15,765 bases of DNA from positions 1 through 15,765 of the forward strand of contig DCIW01000077.1 in NCBI GenBank assembly GCA_002317225.1. Reading direction: 5' to 3'. Position 1 is the first letter of the stretch. The number at the start of each line of letters is the position of its first letter. Source of the DNA: Prevotellaceae bacterium UBA1716 (lineage in GTDB: Bacteria; Bacteroidota; Bacteroidia; Bacteroidales; Bacteroidaceae). Position numbers and translations under genes: made by a program. The notes under the pieces are model-generated. The model was not told where the DNA came from, did not search any database, and saw nothing but the letters and a program-made list of their open reading frames with translations. Shown in pieces: positions 1 through 8,544 of the stretch.

Positions 1-260
1 AAGGGTCAACCCGGAGACGGATACTTGGACCCAATAATGAACTGAGACAGACCGTTCGCGAAGACTGTACCACTTACAGGCTGAAAAAGGCCAAAACAGA
101 TAGTTAAAGACTTCAATTACTGCATTTTTTGCATAAAAAAGAATTTTATCTGTGTCCTTCTTTCGTTAAGTAGAGAAAATTATGTATTTTTGCAACATGG
201 AACAAAAACTTTCAGATTAACCCACAAGATTAAGAACAATTCTAAATACACCGGACTAAA
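1..260. other. Leader region without a confident gene; possible tail of an upstream gene at the edge
   Basis: All three forward frames are open at the left edge and close early, at 37, 45 and 107. One could be the last residues of an upstream rightward gene, but none is recognisable and the frame cannot be chosen. From about 107 onward the DNA is A/T-rich and looks intergenic. It contains the candidate promoter for the 911-aa gene. No RNA gene or convincing terminator is visible. Confidence 0.5.
161..192 (+). promoter_or_regulatory. Candidate Bacteroidota-type promoter of the 911-aa gene
   Basis: TATTTTTG at 185-192 matches the Bacteroidota -7 consensus TAnnTTTG exactly. TTTC at 161-164 is a one-mismatch -33 box (TTTG), 20 nt upstream. 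Transcription would begin near 197-200, giving a leader of about 60 nt before the ATG at 261. The motif match is seen directly; activity is inferred. Confidence 0.5.
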
Positions 261-2996
261 ATGAGAAAAAGATTACTGACATCAGTTGTAAGTTGCCTGT
301 TAGGTATAGGTATGCTATTAGCACAAGATACAGGCAATGTTGGAAAAATAGTGCCCATAAAGATTAAGCCCCGCACTTTCAACGGCAACTGTATCTTGGG
401 TGCCACCGAGAGCATATGGGACATTTGGGAGGAAAGCACCACTGGGATTGGATTTGACGCTTACGGCTATTACTTCTGGAGCACTGCACGGCTATCGGAG
501 GCTGAAGGCGGGTTCCCAACTACCCTCAACATGAAGTGTGAACAGACGGGAGAAACCATCCCATTCGCTTTCCAATGGAGAGGGGACGGTATTTTCGATG
601 GTAAAGACTGCACTCAGCTATCTGGAACTTATACTACGAGTAATCAGGTTTCGCTTGAAGAAATAAAGGCATATAAGGAGTTGTACGTCATGACTGCATC
701 GTCATTGATTTCAAATGAGGATCCGAAGATTAAGGTTACTATCACATACAAAAATGGCGGCAAAAGGACTGAGACATCATTCACTGCTACTGATGCATAC
801 ACCAAGAATAAAAATTCGAATGGATATTATGGTATCACATGTGTGTCGTCATTATATGATGGCAATGGTAAGTGGAATAACAAAATAGGCGTTCCTCCTG
901 CCACGACTGTAGGTCCTGCATTCTATTGTAAGAAACTCCCTGTCGAACTCGACCCAAACAATCCGATACTGTATATAGAGTTTGAACAGGCTCCATCAGA
1001 AAACATGTGTACCGGCATTTTCGGTATATCGGGATTAGTGTCATATGAGGAGGGAACTCCTGATCCAGGTGATGGAGGAGGCTCTGATCCAGGCGATGGT
1101 GGCGGAAGCGATCCAGGTGACACTGAAGGTAAGGTATTTACCCCTCTCACATGGGATCCATTTTATTCGAACGGCAATGTGGTAAGAGGCGAGAGCGAGT
1201 CTTCCGAAGATGTATGGAAGGGTGGTATTGCTGATACTTACCTCGACCCTTACGGATGTTTCTATTATGGTGATGATGGAGGACTCCCTACATCCCTCAC
1301 TATCAGTTGTGGTGGAGACAGAAGCACTCCTTTCAATTTCCAGTGGGCAGGCGACAAGCCATTCGACGGTAACGACTGCATCCACCTTTCGCCTGAGTAC
1401 AATGGATTGATTGTTAATTTTGACAAGAAACGAGCATATAGCGAGCTGAGAGTTTGTGCTACGGGTGGTAGTGTTCAGAAGGGATACGAAACGATTGTGG
1501 CAGATATCAATTATGTTGATGGTACAGCTGTCAGAGGAAGTATTGTTATACCTGACTGGTACCAAACCGATAAGTATGAGAATGGTTATTATGGTCTCAA
1601 GCGACTCGAACAAAACAAATATGCGAGGGAAGATTCATACACTATCGCAAATGGTGAGAATGGAAAATACGGTCCTGCGATTTACAACTTGCCTATCATA
1701 GTAGAACTCGACCCTGAGAAGGCTGTAGAGTCCATCACATTCTATCAGGAAAAGGAAATGTACACTGCTATTCTTGCCATTTCGGGAGTTATGACTAAGG
1801 ATGAAGATCCAGATGATGGTGGTGGTGGTAATGATGATGATGATGACTCTAATATCATCACCGAAAAATACAACCTCTTGAGCGGATGGAACTGGGTTTC
1901 GTTCAACCTCTACACCAATGGTGCGGACGATGCTTCGGTTTTGGCAAAGGGCAAGTGGACTTCGGGCGATGAAATCAAGAATGCCTATTATGTAGACTCT
2001 TACTATAAATTGGATGAAACTTGGATAGGTACATTGAGCAGTCATGGTGGCATCAACTATACCGACCTCTTCAAACTTAAGGTGAAGAATGGGCAGGAGA
2101 TCACCGTCAGCGGCAACCCTCTTGAGGCATATCTTACTTCTATCAAGATTGAGCCACAATGGAACTATATCGGTTACTTGCCAACGATGGACATGACTAT
2201 CGACGATGCCCTTTACGGTTATGAAGCTCAAGAAGGCGACATATTGAAGTCGCAGGTTGACTTTGCCCAATATAGCAAAGAGAACGGTTGGGTGGGCAAT
2301 ATCCATTGTATGTCGCCAGGAAGAGGTTACATGCTCTATCGTAATGCAAGCAGCAGCACTTCGTTCAATTACCCTTCTTTCATTAATGTTGCAAAAAAAC
2401 GTAACCGCATCGCCAACAACTTCATCTCAAAGGCAGAGGATTCGGAGCATCGCTACTCAAGCAATATGAACGTGATTGCTACTGTTGAGGGAATTGAACT
2501 CGAGCAGAACGACGAAATAGTGGCATATGTGAATGGCGAACGACGCAGTTATGCTAACGAGGTGAGTCTTGATGACAAGAACCTTTGGTTTATAACTATC
2601 GAGGGCAATGAGGCTGCTCCAGTCATCTTCTCGGTTGAGCGTGATGGAGAGACAGTCGCAAGTGCATGTGCAGACTTCGGTTATAAGAGTGATGATGTGC
2701 GTGGTTCGGTTAAGATGCCTACTGTCATCAACTTTGCCAAGACAGATAGTGGTGTGAGCGTGAGCCGTAAGGTGTTCCAGTCGCAGTTTACTGTCAGTGC
2801 AGTAAAGCCTTCGCTCAAGAATGTGACTGTTGAGGTTTATAGTGCTACTGGTCAACTCGTACTGAAGGACAGCACTGCGGGTGCAGATGGCAGTTACAAG
2901 CATACATTCGACGGTTCCGACCTCACAAATGGTGTTTATATCGTTCGTACTGTTGCTGATGGCGAACCAACCGTAATTCGTATTATCAAGCGTTAA
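261..2996 (+). CDS. Large secreted T9SS cargo protein with a duplicated module and C-terminal sorting domain
   Basis: This 911-aa protein starts with a signal peptide (about residues 1-21, ending LLAQ). Two diverged copies of an unrecognised beta-rich module follow, at roughly 38-263 and 297-514. They share the motif QW-GD--FDG-DC and cysteines at 93/117 in copy one and 350/373 in copy two, which could form a disulfide in each copy. Flexible Asp/Gly/Pro linkers lie at 266-290 (three PGD repeats) and 515-531 (Asp-rich). Residues 537-705 hold a domain with a GWNWVSFNL motif often seen in Bacteroidota surface proteins. Residues 733-825 resemble the domain of the downstream lipoprotein. Residues 843-911 fit a type A T9SS sorting domain (VEVYSATGQLV, LTNGVYIVR, final IIKR). 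Export across the outer membrane and surface attachment or release are inferred. Binding or adhesion is likelier than catalysis because no active-site motif is seen. It is probably co-transcribed with the lipoprotein 34 nt downstream. Confidence 0.9.
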   Translation: MRKRLLTSVVSCLLGIGMLLAQDTGNVGKIVPIKIKPRTFNGNCILGATESIWDIWEESTTGIGFDAYGYYFWSTARLSEAEGGFPTTLNMKCEQTGETIPFAFQWRGDGIFDGKDCTQLSGTYTTSNQVSLEEIKAYKELYVMTASSLISNEDPKIKVTITYKNGGKRTETSFTATDAYTKNKNSNGYYGITCVSSLYDGNGKWNNKIGVPPATTVGPAFYCKKLPVELDPNNPILYIEFEQAPSENMCTGIFGISGLVSYEEGTPDPGDGGGSDPGDGGGSDPGDTEGKVFTPLTWDPFYSNGNVVRGESESSEDVWKGGIADTYLDPYGCFYYGDDGGLPTSLTISCGGDRSTPFNFQWAGDKPFDGNDCIHLSPEYNGLIVNFDKKRAYSELRVCATGGSVQKGYETIVADINYVDGTAVRGSIVIPDWYQTDKYENGYYGLKRLEQNKYAREDSYTIANGENGKYGPAIYNLPIIVELDPEKAVESITFYQEKEMYTAILAISGVMTKDEDPDDGGGGNDDDDDSNIITEKYNLLSGWNWVSFNLYTNGADDASVLAKGKWTSGDEIKNAYYVDSYYKLDETWIGTLSSHGGINYTDLFKLKVKNGQEITVSGNPLEAYLTSIKIEPQWNYIGYLPTMDMTIDDALYGYEAQEGDILKSQVDFAQYSKENGWVGNIHCMSPGRGYMLYRNASSSTSFNYPSFINVAKKRNRIANNFISKAEDSEHRYSSNMNVIATVEGIELEQNDEIVAYVNGERRSYANEVSLDDKNLWFITIEGNEAAPVIFSVERDGETVASACADFGYKSDDVRGSVKMPTVINFAKTDSGVSVSRKVFQSQFTVSAVKPSLKNVTVEVYSATGQLVLKDSTAGADGSYKHTFDGSDLTNGVYIVRTVADGEPTVIRIIKR
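1063..1128 (+). repeat. In-frame linker repeat encoding Asp-Pro-Gly-Asp units
   Basis: Three near-identical copies of a GATCCAGGTGATGG-like unit, about 24 nt apart, encode three DPGD units joined by GGGS/GGG (protein residues 268-287). They form the hinge between the two duplicated modules of the 911-aa protein. Such repeats can change copy number by slippage, altering linker length without a frameshift. Confidence 0.7.
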
Positions 2997-3030
2997 GCAT
3001 TTATTAACTCGAATAAAAAAGATTAAGTAT

Positions 3031-3549
3031 ATGAAGAAATACTTGTTTATAATAGCTCTCCTCCTCACATCTGCCACCTTCGTGGGATGTGGTGGAGATG
3101 ACCCTTCGACCCCTAATCCTGTAAACCCAGGAGGAAACAACTCTGGTGGAGACAACCCTGGAGGAGGCAACTCTGGAGGTAGCGACACTCCTGGTGGTGG
3201 AGGTAGCGAAGAACAGAAAGAAACTAAGCCTACATGGACGTTTGATTCTGTAACTAAATTTGAGCATACGATGTCTGTATGGATCATGCTGTCGGAAAGC
3301 ACCAAGAATGATATGCTCGCAGCATTCTGCGATGATGAGTGCCGCGGTATTGGTGAGCTGATAAGCGACAATGGAATCAACCAATTGTGGTGCATCCTCG
3401 TTTATGGTACAGGTGATGAGACTTCCAAATTCACCATCAAGTATTGGAACGACTCTGCCTCAAAGACCTTTACATCAACTGAAGAATTCACTTTCACAGC
3501 AGATGGACAGTACGGCACTGCAGACAAGCCAAAATCGTTTGTTAGATAG
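3031..3549 (+). CDS. Surface-type lipoprotein with Gly/Asn/Pro linker and one C-terminal beta domain
   Basis: This 172-aa protein has a short signal peptide and a lipobox (TFVGC), with the lipidated cysteine at residue 20. The next residues, GGDD, are acidic and resemble the export signals that send Bacteroidota lipoproteins to the outer surface, so surface exposure is inferred. Residues 21-65 are a low-complexity Gly/Asn/Ser/Pro spacer. Residues 68-172 form one domain with motifs DMLAAFCDDECRG, LWCILVYG and FTIKYW. These line up with DEIVAYVNGERRS, LWFITIEG and VIFSVERDG in the upstream 911-aa protein (residues 751-796). The gene lies 34 nt after that protein and is followed by a strong terminator, so the two probably form one operon. 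No enzyme motif is visible. The function is unknown; a cell-surface partner or anchor for the T9SS cargo is possible but inferred. Confidence 0.88.
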   Translation: MKKYLFIIALLLTSATFVGCGGDDPSTPNPVNPGGNNSGGDNPGGGNSGGSDTPGGGGSEEQKETKPTWTFDSVTKFEHTMSVWIMLSESTKNDMLAAFCDDECRGIGELISDNGINQLWCILVYGTGDETSKFTIKYWNDSASKTFTSTEEFTFTADGQYGTADKPKSFVR

Positions 3550-3617
3550 TAATGAGCAAGAGTGCAAGATTATTATGTCTGCATCATCTACTTAAGACAT
3601 TTGCTTTTACACATACT

Positions 3618-3655
3618 AAAAAAGGTGGAGACACGTTGATGTCTTCACCTTTTTT
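3618..3655. terminator. Strong hairpin terminator, probably bidirectional, between convergent genes
   Basis: The arms AAAAAAGGTGGAGACA (3618-3633) and TGTCTTCACCTTTTTT (3640-3655) pair over 16 positions with a single G-U, around a 6-nt loop. The stem can extend with CACATA (3610-3615) against TATGTG (3655-3660). A-runs on one side and T-runs on the other give a U-tract in both directions, suiting the convergent lipoprotein and DUF2207 genes. Confidence 0.85.
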
Positions 3656-3683
3656 ATGTGTATTTGTTTGAGTGGTGTGAGGC

Positions 3684-5621
3684 TTACCAAGAGCCGCCAC
3701 CGCCTCCACCGCCTCCACCACCGGAGAAGCCGCCACCTCCACTTGAACTGATGGATGAGGAGTCGTGGCTGACTGTTGTGATAGCACTGCTAGTCGATGA
3801 ACAAAGATTGTTGGCCATAGTGTGGCTAAACATATAAGAGTCGAGATTTGAAGAACCAGAATACCATGATGGTTTCTCCATCTTTATATCCTTAAACTGC
3901 TCTGCCCACTTGTCGGAAATGCCGAATACGAGTGCGTAAGGGAGCAGTCGGTAGAAGTATTGTGGGTCGTCTTCAAGGAGCGACTCAAGACGTGGCTTTT
4001 CGGCTGTCTCAATGAATTCTTTCAGACCGAGGAGCTTGCCCATCATTTGTGCACGATATGGTGTCTCAATATGGAAATTACCCGCAAATTCGGTGATAGC
4101 AAAGCAGAGTATCGACGTGATGAGGAATGTGGACTCTGTCATGAAGCTGTCTTCCTCAAAGAGGAATATGGCGAGTGTTATTGTCGCTATACAGAACAAT
4201 ACTAACTTGATGATAAACACTACAACCTTTGATGTGGTTGAGTCAACATAACGTGAATTCGCAAATATAAGATTCGCGAACCAACCCAAAGCAAACGGAG
4301 TTGTCCAAGCAAATATGATTGCGAGAAGAAGTCCGACGTCGCAATACGAACCTGGATAAGAGAAGAGGAACGCAAACGTGGTTGTGATGATAAGTGGCAG
4401 ATAGAGCCAATATGCCAAACGAGTGTGCGAGAGCGATTTGTCGTTCTCATCTCCTTCAGTACCCTTGTAGAGGTTGTTGATTTGGTCGTGAACCTCCTTC
4501 ATCTTTTCTGGTTGCTCCTCTAATTTGTCAAGGCGTACACAAGTGTTACCTTTTGCGAAGAGTACATCGAAGAAAGTCTTCTGATATTTTGGAGCATCAG
4601 ATGGAAGTCCCTTGATACGCTTTAATTCAAGTTTGGTCTTCTTTGTGAACTTCTTCCCCCTTTCCTCCGACACTTCGCGGATAGTGAGATAGCCCTTTGA
4701 GGCAAACCACGGGATGAGGGATGCTATGTCAATATCATCGACTGACTCATCAATGATGGTGCCCACCTCAGCACTACTGATACCCTCTGGAGGATAAAAC
4801 TCAATCTGCTTGGTTACATGAGGACGTGTGACAAAGATGAGTTGGATTCCGATGAGCACAAGGAGTGCCAATGAGATGTAGAAGCACACCTGCATAGGTT
4901 TAGGTGAGTTCGGTTCAAGACCTTTACCCTCATAGAATCCATTTTTGAGTTTCTGGTAGAGCGTTACGCCTGAGCGTGCAGGCACATCGCTTACCTCACC
5001 GCTGATGGTGTTGCCATCCTCACTCACTTTCACATTGAGCGAGTTGTCTTTGTTGCCCCAAGCTCCAGAGTACACTTGAAGCTTACTCGTAGCGTATTGA
5101 GCAATAGGCTTGTCAAATGTCACAACGAAACTGAAGTGCTTCACTTCGTCTTCAAGATCAGCAGGAAGAACAGTGTGGAAGAGGAAGTCGGTGTCGACAT
5201 TGCGGTCGTAAGGATAGGAGATGCGATACTTGAGCACATAGGTCTTCAGACCTGTCACAGTATAGTCGGGACTACCCAACTTAAACATTACATTTGAGTC
5301 ATCGTAGTCGGTGGAGTACTCGCTACCTTCGACTGATACAAAATCAATGTCGGTTCTGTACTGGAGACGTTTTTGTTCTACTTCTCCTTTGACATTCTTC
5401 ACATCTTGGTCGATGAAGAGATCATAAGAGATGTAGCGATATATACCATGACGCGGCTCTAAGAAATTAACCGTAATTGTCTCGGTAACGTCCCACACAT
5501 TGTTGGCATGTACTACTGCTTCCACATGGAAATCCTTGTAATACATACCACCCTGTCCTGCAAGAGCTGTGAGAGCCGTACAGAATAGGGTGATAAGTGT
5601 GATTGCTATCTTTTTCATCAT
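3684..5621 (-). CDS. DUF2207-family membrane protein with C-terminal poly-glycine tail
   Basis: The 645-aa product has a signal peptide (MMKKIAITLITLFCTALTALA) followed by an extracytoplasmic beta-rich domain of about 210 residues. Phrases such as VWDVTETITVNFLEPRHGIYRYI are typical of DUF2207. One membrane segment lies near residues 245-265. A soluble region with a winged-helix-like stretch (DIASLIPWFASKGYLTI) follows, then about four more membrane segments near 402-420, 428-453, 465-488 and 497-513. The tail contains the family-type motif LLPYALVFGISDKWAEQF and ends in a Ser-rich stretch and GGGG-F-SGGGG...GSW, also common in DUF2207. The reading frame runs 11 codons further upstream, but the M-M-K-K start begins a normal signal peptide and is preferred. 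The biochemical role of the family is unknown. The gene has a possible own promoter just upstream. Confidence 0.9.
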   Translation of the reverse strand: MMKKIAITLITLFCTALTALAGQGGMYYKDFHVEAVVHANNVWDVTETITVNFLEPRHGIYRYISYDLFIDQDVKNVKGEVEQKRLQYRTDIDFVSVEGSEYSTDYDDSNVMFKLGSPDYTVTGLKTYVLKYRISYPYDRNVDTDFLFHTVLPADLEDEVKHFSFVVTFDKPIAQYATSKLQVYSGAWGNKDNSLNVKVSEDGNTISGEVSDVPARSGVTLYQKLKNGFYEGKGLEPNSPKPMQVCFYISLALLVLIGIQLIFVTRPHVTKQIEFYPPEGISSAEVGTIIDESVDDIDIASLIPWFASKGYLTIREVSEERGKKFTKKTKLELKRIKGLPSDAPKYQKTFFDVLFAKGNTCVRLDKLEEQPEKMKEVHDQINNLYKGTEGDENDKSLSHTRLAYWLYLPLIITTTFAFLFSYPGSYCDVGLLLAIIFAWTTPFALGWFANLIFANSRYVDSTTSKVVVFIIKLVLFCIATITLAIFLFEEDSFMTESTFLITSILCFAITEFAGNFHIETPYRAQMMGKLLGLKEFIETAEKPRLESLLEDDPQYFYRLLPYALVFGISDKWAEQFKDIKMEKPSWYSGSSNLDSYMFSHTMANNLCSSTSSAITTVSHDSSSISSSGGGGFSGGGGGGGGGGSW

Positions 5622-5643
5622 AAAAAGGGAGTTAATTTTAATG

Positions 5644-5674
5644 CAAAGAAACAACTTTTTAAGGAGATAGCAAA
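5644..5674 (-). promoter_or_regulatory. Candidate promoter of the DUF2207 gene
   Basis: On the minus strand, TTTG (5674-5671) is followed after 19 nt by TTTCTTTG (5651-5644), a one-mismatch form of TAnnTTTG. This would give a very short leader before the start at 5621. A second TTTG lies at 5684-5681. Motif match only. Confidence 0.35.
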
Positions 5675-5707
5675 GAAAAACAAACGATTTTTGCGATTTA
5701 ATCCTCT

Positions 5708-5738
5708 AAAAAAGACTGAAGTCCGTAGTCCGTAGTCT
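5708..5738 (-). terminator. Weak terminator of the 917-aa gene, built from a tandem octamer
   Basis: On the minus strand AGACT (5738-5734) can pair with AGTCT (5717-5713), followed by a run of six T (5713-5708). The same stretch carries a tandem octamer, GTCCGTAG twice plus GTCTGT (5721-5740), so alternative GACT arms exist. The stem is short, hence moderate confidence. Confidence 0.4.
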
Positions 5739-5740
5739 GT
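5721..5740. repeat. Tandem octamer repeat next to the stop codon of the 917-aa gene
   Basis: GTCCGTAG occurs twice in tandem and is followed by a partial third copy, GTCTGT. It starts 5 nt outside the stop codon at 5746-5748. It could be a small slippage repeat or part of a dispersed intergenic element; only a genome search can tell. Confidence 0.6.
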
Positions 5741-5745
5741 TGACC

Positions 5746-8499
5746 CTACTTGACAACAACCTTATAAGTGTCGCATTTGCCATTTTGGACAAACTTGATG
5801 AAGTAGAGTCCTGGGCGGAGATTAGAAGGAAGTGTGTACGTATTGCCGTTGAGAGGAGCCTCATCCTCTATGATTCCAGAGAGTCCGAATATGTTGACCG
5901 TAACGTCGGATGGAGAGATGCCATCTGCAAGTTGCACAGTGATTGGATGCCCAGAGAGGCAGTTGCCTGTAAGGAGACGAACGGAAGGACCTTCGTTGGA
6001 TGACTGAGAGGTGATGGTTCTGGACGGACGATAGAGGATTGGGGAAGTGATGCCTGTGAGGATAGCTTCCTGGGCAGCACGTGCCTCATCTTCATCATAG
6101 TTCGCATCGGTAAGAGTCTGCTCGTTGAGGTTCCACTTGGTGTAGAGTTCAGCAACCTGAAGTGCTCCCTTTCCGAAACGGATTCGGTAGTCCCAATGCT
6201 TCTTACGCTGTGCTTGGTTGTTAGCATTCGTATAGATATAATCAGTATTGCAGACCACACAGAAGATGACATTGTTAGCTGGACGATCGGTGAGATCGAT
6301 CTGCATAGCACCACACTGAACTGGTTGACTGTAGTATGTCTTTCCTGCTTTGGTTGTGTAGCAGAGTTGGGCACGCATTTCTGTGTCTTCAGGGCGGAAC
6401 TCGACAGTAGCGGTATTCGACTTGCTATCCACATGGATTGGGATGATGTTACAACCCGACCATCCTGGATTGGTAAGTGTGTCAGGTGCCATCCATTGGT
6501 CAGCAGAGTTGACAGTCAAACCTTGATACATAGTGAGTTTGAAAGGAGCAACATTGATCCAATAAGGTTCCCATTCAGGTTTTACAGTAACACCGAAGTT
6601 GCCGTTTGTGACATTACGATAACCTGGTTTCCAACCTCCGATATCAAAGAGTGCCATACGAGAGCGATACTGCTGGATGAGGTCACGCATAGTTTCTTCA
6701 CCAAGATGATTGCCTATGCCCTTGAGCACATAGTCGGTACAGTTACGCCAAATCCAAGGAATTGCTCCCTTACCACAAATCTCTCCAAGAATGATTGGGA
6801 AGGCATTACCGTACTGAGTACCACCGAGGAGGTTTCGCCATGTACATATTTGCTTACCACTACTATTATACATATTCACACCATCAGCTGTAGGACCACC
6901 AAACGATCCATCCTGCAACCAACCTGAATAGCATTCGATAGGCATGAAAGGAGCGATGAACGGACAAGCATCAAGGAATCCTGGTGTACCATATTTATTA
7001 TAACGCTCAGTATTCATAGCAGACTGCAACCAAGTATTGCCTGCCTCATGGAACCAAGACGACTTGTTACAAGCATTGAGGTCGGCAAAGATAGCATGAA
7101 TACCTTCGTGAATCATTGCCTCACGCTGATAATCCCCATCACTCCACTTGCTGTCAGCATCTGAGCGGAAACGTGAGAATGGATAGTAAGAAGCCCACAC
7201 ACAAGCATAGTAACCACCATCAACGGATGTGCTGCTTTGGTAACCACCCTTCTCAGTATTGGATGTGTTGTCGTTTGCAAGACCCGAACCGAAGATGTAC
7301 ACAAACGACTTATATCCGTTGCGAGCGCTCTTGTCAGGTGGCCAACCCATATAGTCACGAATATATGCGAAGTCATCATCGTACTTCTCCACCATATTCT
7401 TTGCTGCTTCCATAGCTTTCTCCTGACCGCCTACTTCAGAGTTGAGGTTGTCGCCCCAGAAGGCAGACCACCATTCGCCCGCATATTGATTGGCAGGTGT
7501 ACCATCTTTTTTGTTGATATTGTGTACCTTCTCAGGCTTTTCCCACTTACCATAATTGAACTTGGAGTCAGTAAGCCAATCGTGAGAGAACTGAGGTATA
7601 CGGCCTTCCCAAGAGAAAGGAGTGCCAAGTGCTTCGGTCTGAACATCTACATAATAGATATAGTCGCTGAAATAGACACGAGTGCCTTCAGCATTCGAAT
7701 AGTAACCGTTGAGGACGTAATAGCCCGCATCAGCCACTTCGGCATCTTCGATATTGAGCACAGGACTCTGTCGGAGAGTTTGGAGAGCCTTTCCCTTACG
7801 GTTTTTCCATGTATAGCGTGCATTGGTACAGCCTTCAGGAATTTCGCATGAGAGGGAAATCTTGTCACCTGCCATCACTTGGATAAAATTCTGCTTGAGA
7901 GGTGTGCCATCGTTAGCATAAACTTGTGGAGTTACTATCCAAGAGTCGGTACGGTCTGCACGATGATTGAGGCGGTACTCGTATGGTGGTTGGTCAGAGT
8001 TGTATGACTCCTCTGCACCAAATGTGACATTCACCTTATACTCAACTGTATCTGTTCCATGAACAAAGAGTTCGGTAACGGTGAAAGCATCAGTCTCAAC
8101 CACCTTTGCATTGTAATGTGCGATAGAAAAAAAGCCATCGACATACTTCATGCCTATGCGACGACCTGTGTTAGATGAGGCACAAGGAAGGCCAGACTTT
8201 GTGAACCACCATCCTTTGCCGAATGAATATGATTGGTTATCAGTAGTGTATAATTTGCCTGAGTTGGCCCTTGCGAGAAGTTGGATATAACCAGCATCTA
8301 TAGCTTCGCTGATTTTCTGTTCAGAAGAATAACCGAAGGCATCGCAAAGCACATTTGTGCTCACACGGAAAGATGTGAGTTCGGTAGCTGTCTTTTCGTA
8401 AGGACGTACTACATCAGTAGTGTACGTTACCTTGCTTGCTGCAAACGACTGCACCACAGCAGAGGATACAAGCATAAGGGAGAGTAGAAGTTTTTTCAT
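5746..8499 (-). CDS. Secreted T9SS cargo with Ig-like domain and HExxH-E zinc-metallopeptidase motif
   Basis: The 917-aa protein begins with a signal peptide (residues 1-20, ending QSFA). Residues 25-165 resemble DUF4859 (FRVSTNVLCDAFGYSSEQKI). Residues 195-287 look like an immunoglobulin-type fold (ISLSCEIPEGC, EDAEVADAGYYVLNG). Residues 300-670 form the putative catalytic region. It has a zinc site HEGIH at 464-468, and E485 in WFHEAGNTW, 20 residues after E465, would suit a gluzincin third ligand. A Trp/Gly/Tyr-rich beta region follows, and a T9SS-type sorting tail occupies about 835-917 (VNIFGLSGI, LRPGLYFIKF, final KVVVK). Extracellular proteolysis, possibly of glycoproteins, is inferred. 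The family is not recognised with certainty; DUF6055-like proteins should be compared. The gene is flanked by a terminator on its upstream side, so it is probably transcribed alone. Confidence 0.88.
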   Translation of the reverse strand: MKKLLLSLMLVSSAVVQSFAASKVTYTTDVVRPYEKTATELTSFRVSTNVLCDAFGYSSEQKISEAIDAGYIQLLARANSGKLYTTDNQSYSFGKGWWFTKSGLPCASSNTGRRIGMKYVDGFFSIAHYNAKVVETDAFTVTELFVHGTDTVEYKVNVTFGAEESYNSDQPPYEYRLNHRADRTDSWIVTPQVYANDGTPLKQNFIQVMAGDKISLSCEIPEGCTNARYTWKNRKGKALQTLRQSPVLNIEDAEVADAGYYVLNGYYSNAEGTRVYFSDYIYYVDVQTEALGTPFSWEGRIPQFSHDWLTDSKFNYGKWEKPEKVHNINKKDGTPANQYAGEWWSAFWGDNLNSEVGGQEKAMEAAKNMVEKYDDDFAYIRDYMGWPPDKSARNGYKSFVYIFGSGLANDNTSNTEKGGYQSSTSVDGGYYACVWASYYPFSRFRSDADSKWSDGDYQREAMIHEGIHAIFADLNACNKSSWFHEAGNTWLQSAMNTERYNKYGTPGFLDACPFIAPFMPIECYSGWLQDGSFGGPTADGVNMYNSSGKQICTWRNLLGGTQYGNAFPIILGEICGKGAIPWIWRNCTDYVLKGIGNHLGEETMRDLIQQYRSRMALFDIGGWKPGYRNVTNGNFGVTVKPEWEPYWINVAPFKLTMYQGLTVNSADQWMAPDTLTNPGWSGCNIIPIHVDSKSNTATVEFRPEDTEMRAQLCYTTKAGKTYYSQPVQCGAMQIDLTDRPANNVIFCVVCNTDYIYTNANNQAQRKKHWDYRIRFGKGALQVAELYTKWNLNEQTLTDANYDEDEARAAQEAILTGITSPILYRPSRTITSQSSNEGPSVRLLTGNCLSGHPITVQLADGISPSDVTVNIFGLSGIIEDEAPLNGNTYTLPSNLRPGLYFIKFVQNGKCDTYKVVVK

Positions 8500-8544
8500 A
8501 TTTGTTAGGTTTTAGTCTTTTTTAAGATATGACAATAAAGGGCG

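Noticed and set aside
1..107. Third-frame open stretch at the left edge as a partial gene
   Set aside because: Only 34 codons, unusual codons (AGA, CGG, ATA) and no recognisable motif; two other frames are equally possible.
2457..3395. Long minus-strand open frame of 312 codons opposite the 911-aa and lipoprotein genes
   Set aside because: It lies antisense across two well-supported genes, has no signal or motif, and is explained by proline/serine-rich shadow reading of their Gly-rich repeats.
3684..3740. GGC/GGT-rich tract at the end of the DUF2207 gene considered as a frameshift or assembly artefact
   Set aside because: The Gly-rich tail ending in GSW is a usual feature of DUF2207 proteins, and the frame stays open to a normal stop.
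6196..6927. Plus-strand open frame of 243 codons opposite the metallopeptidase gene
   Set aside because: Antisense shadow; the minus-strand reading has a signal peptide, HExxH site and sorting tail.
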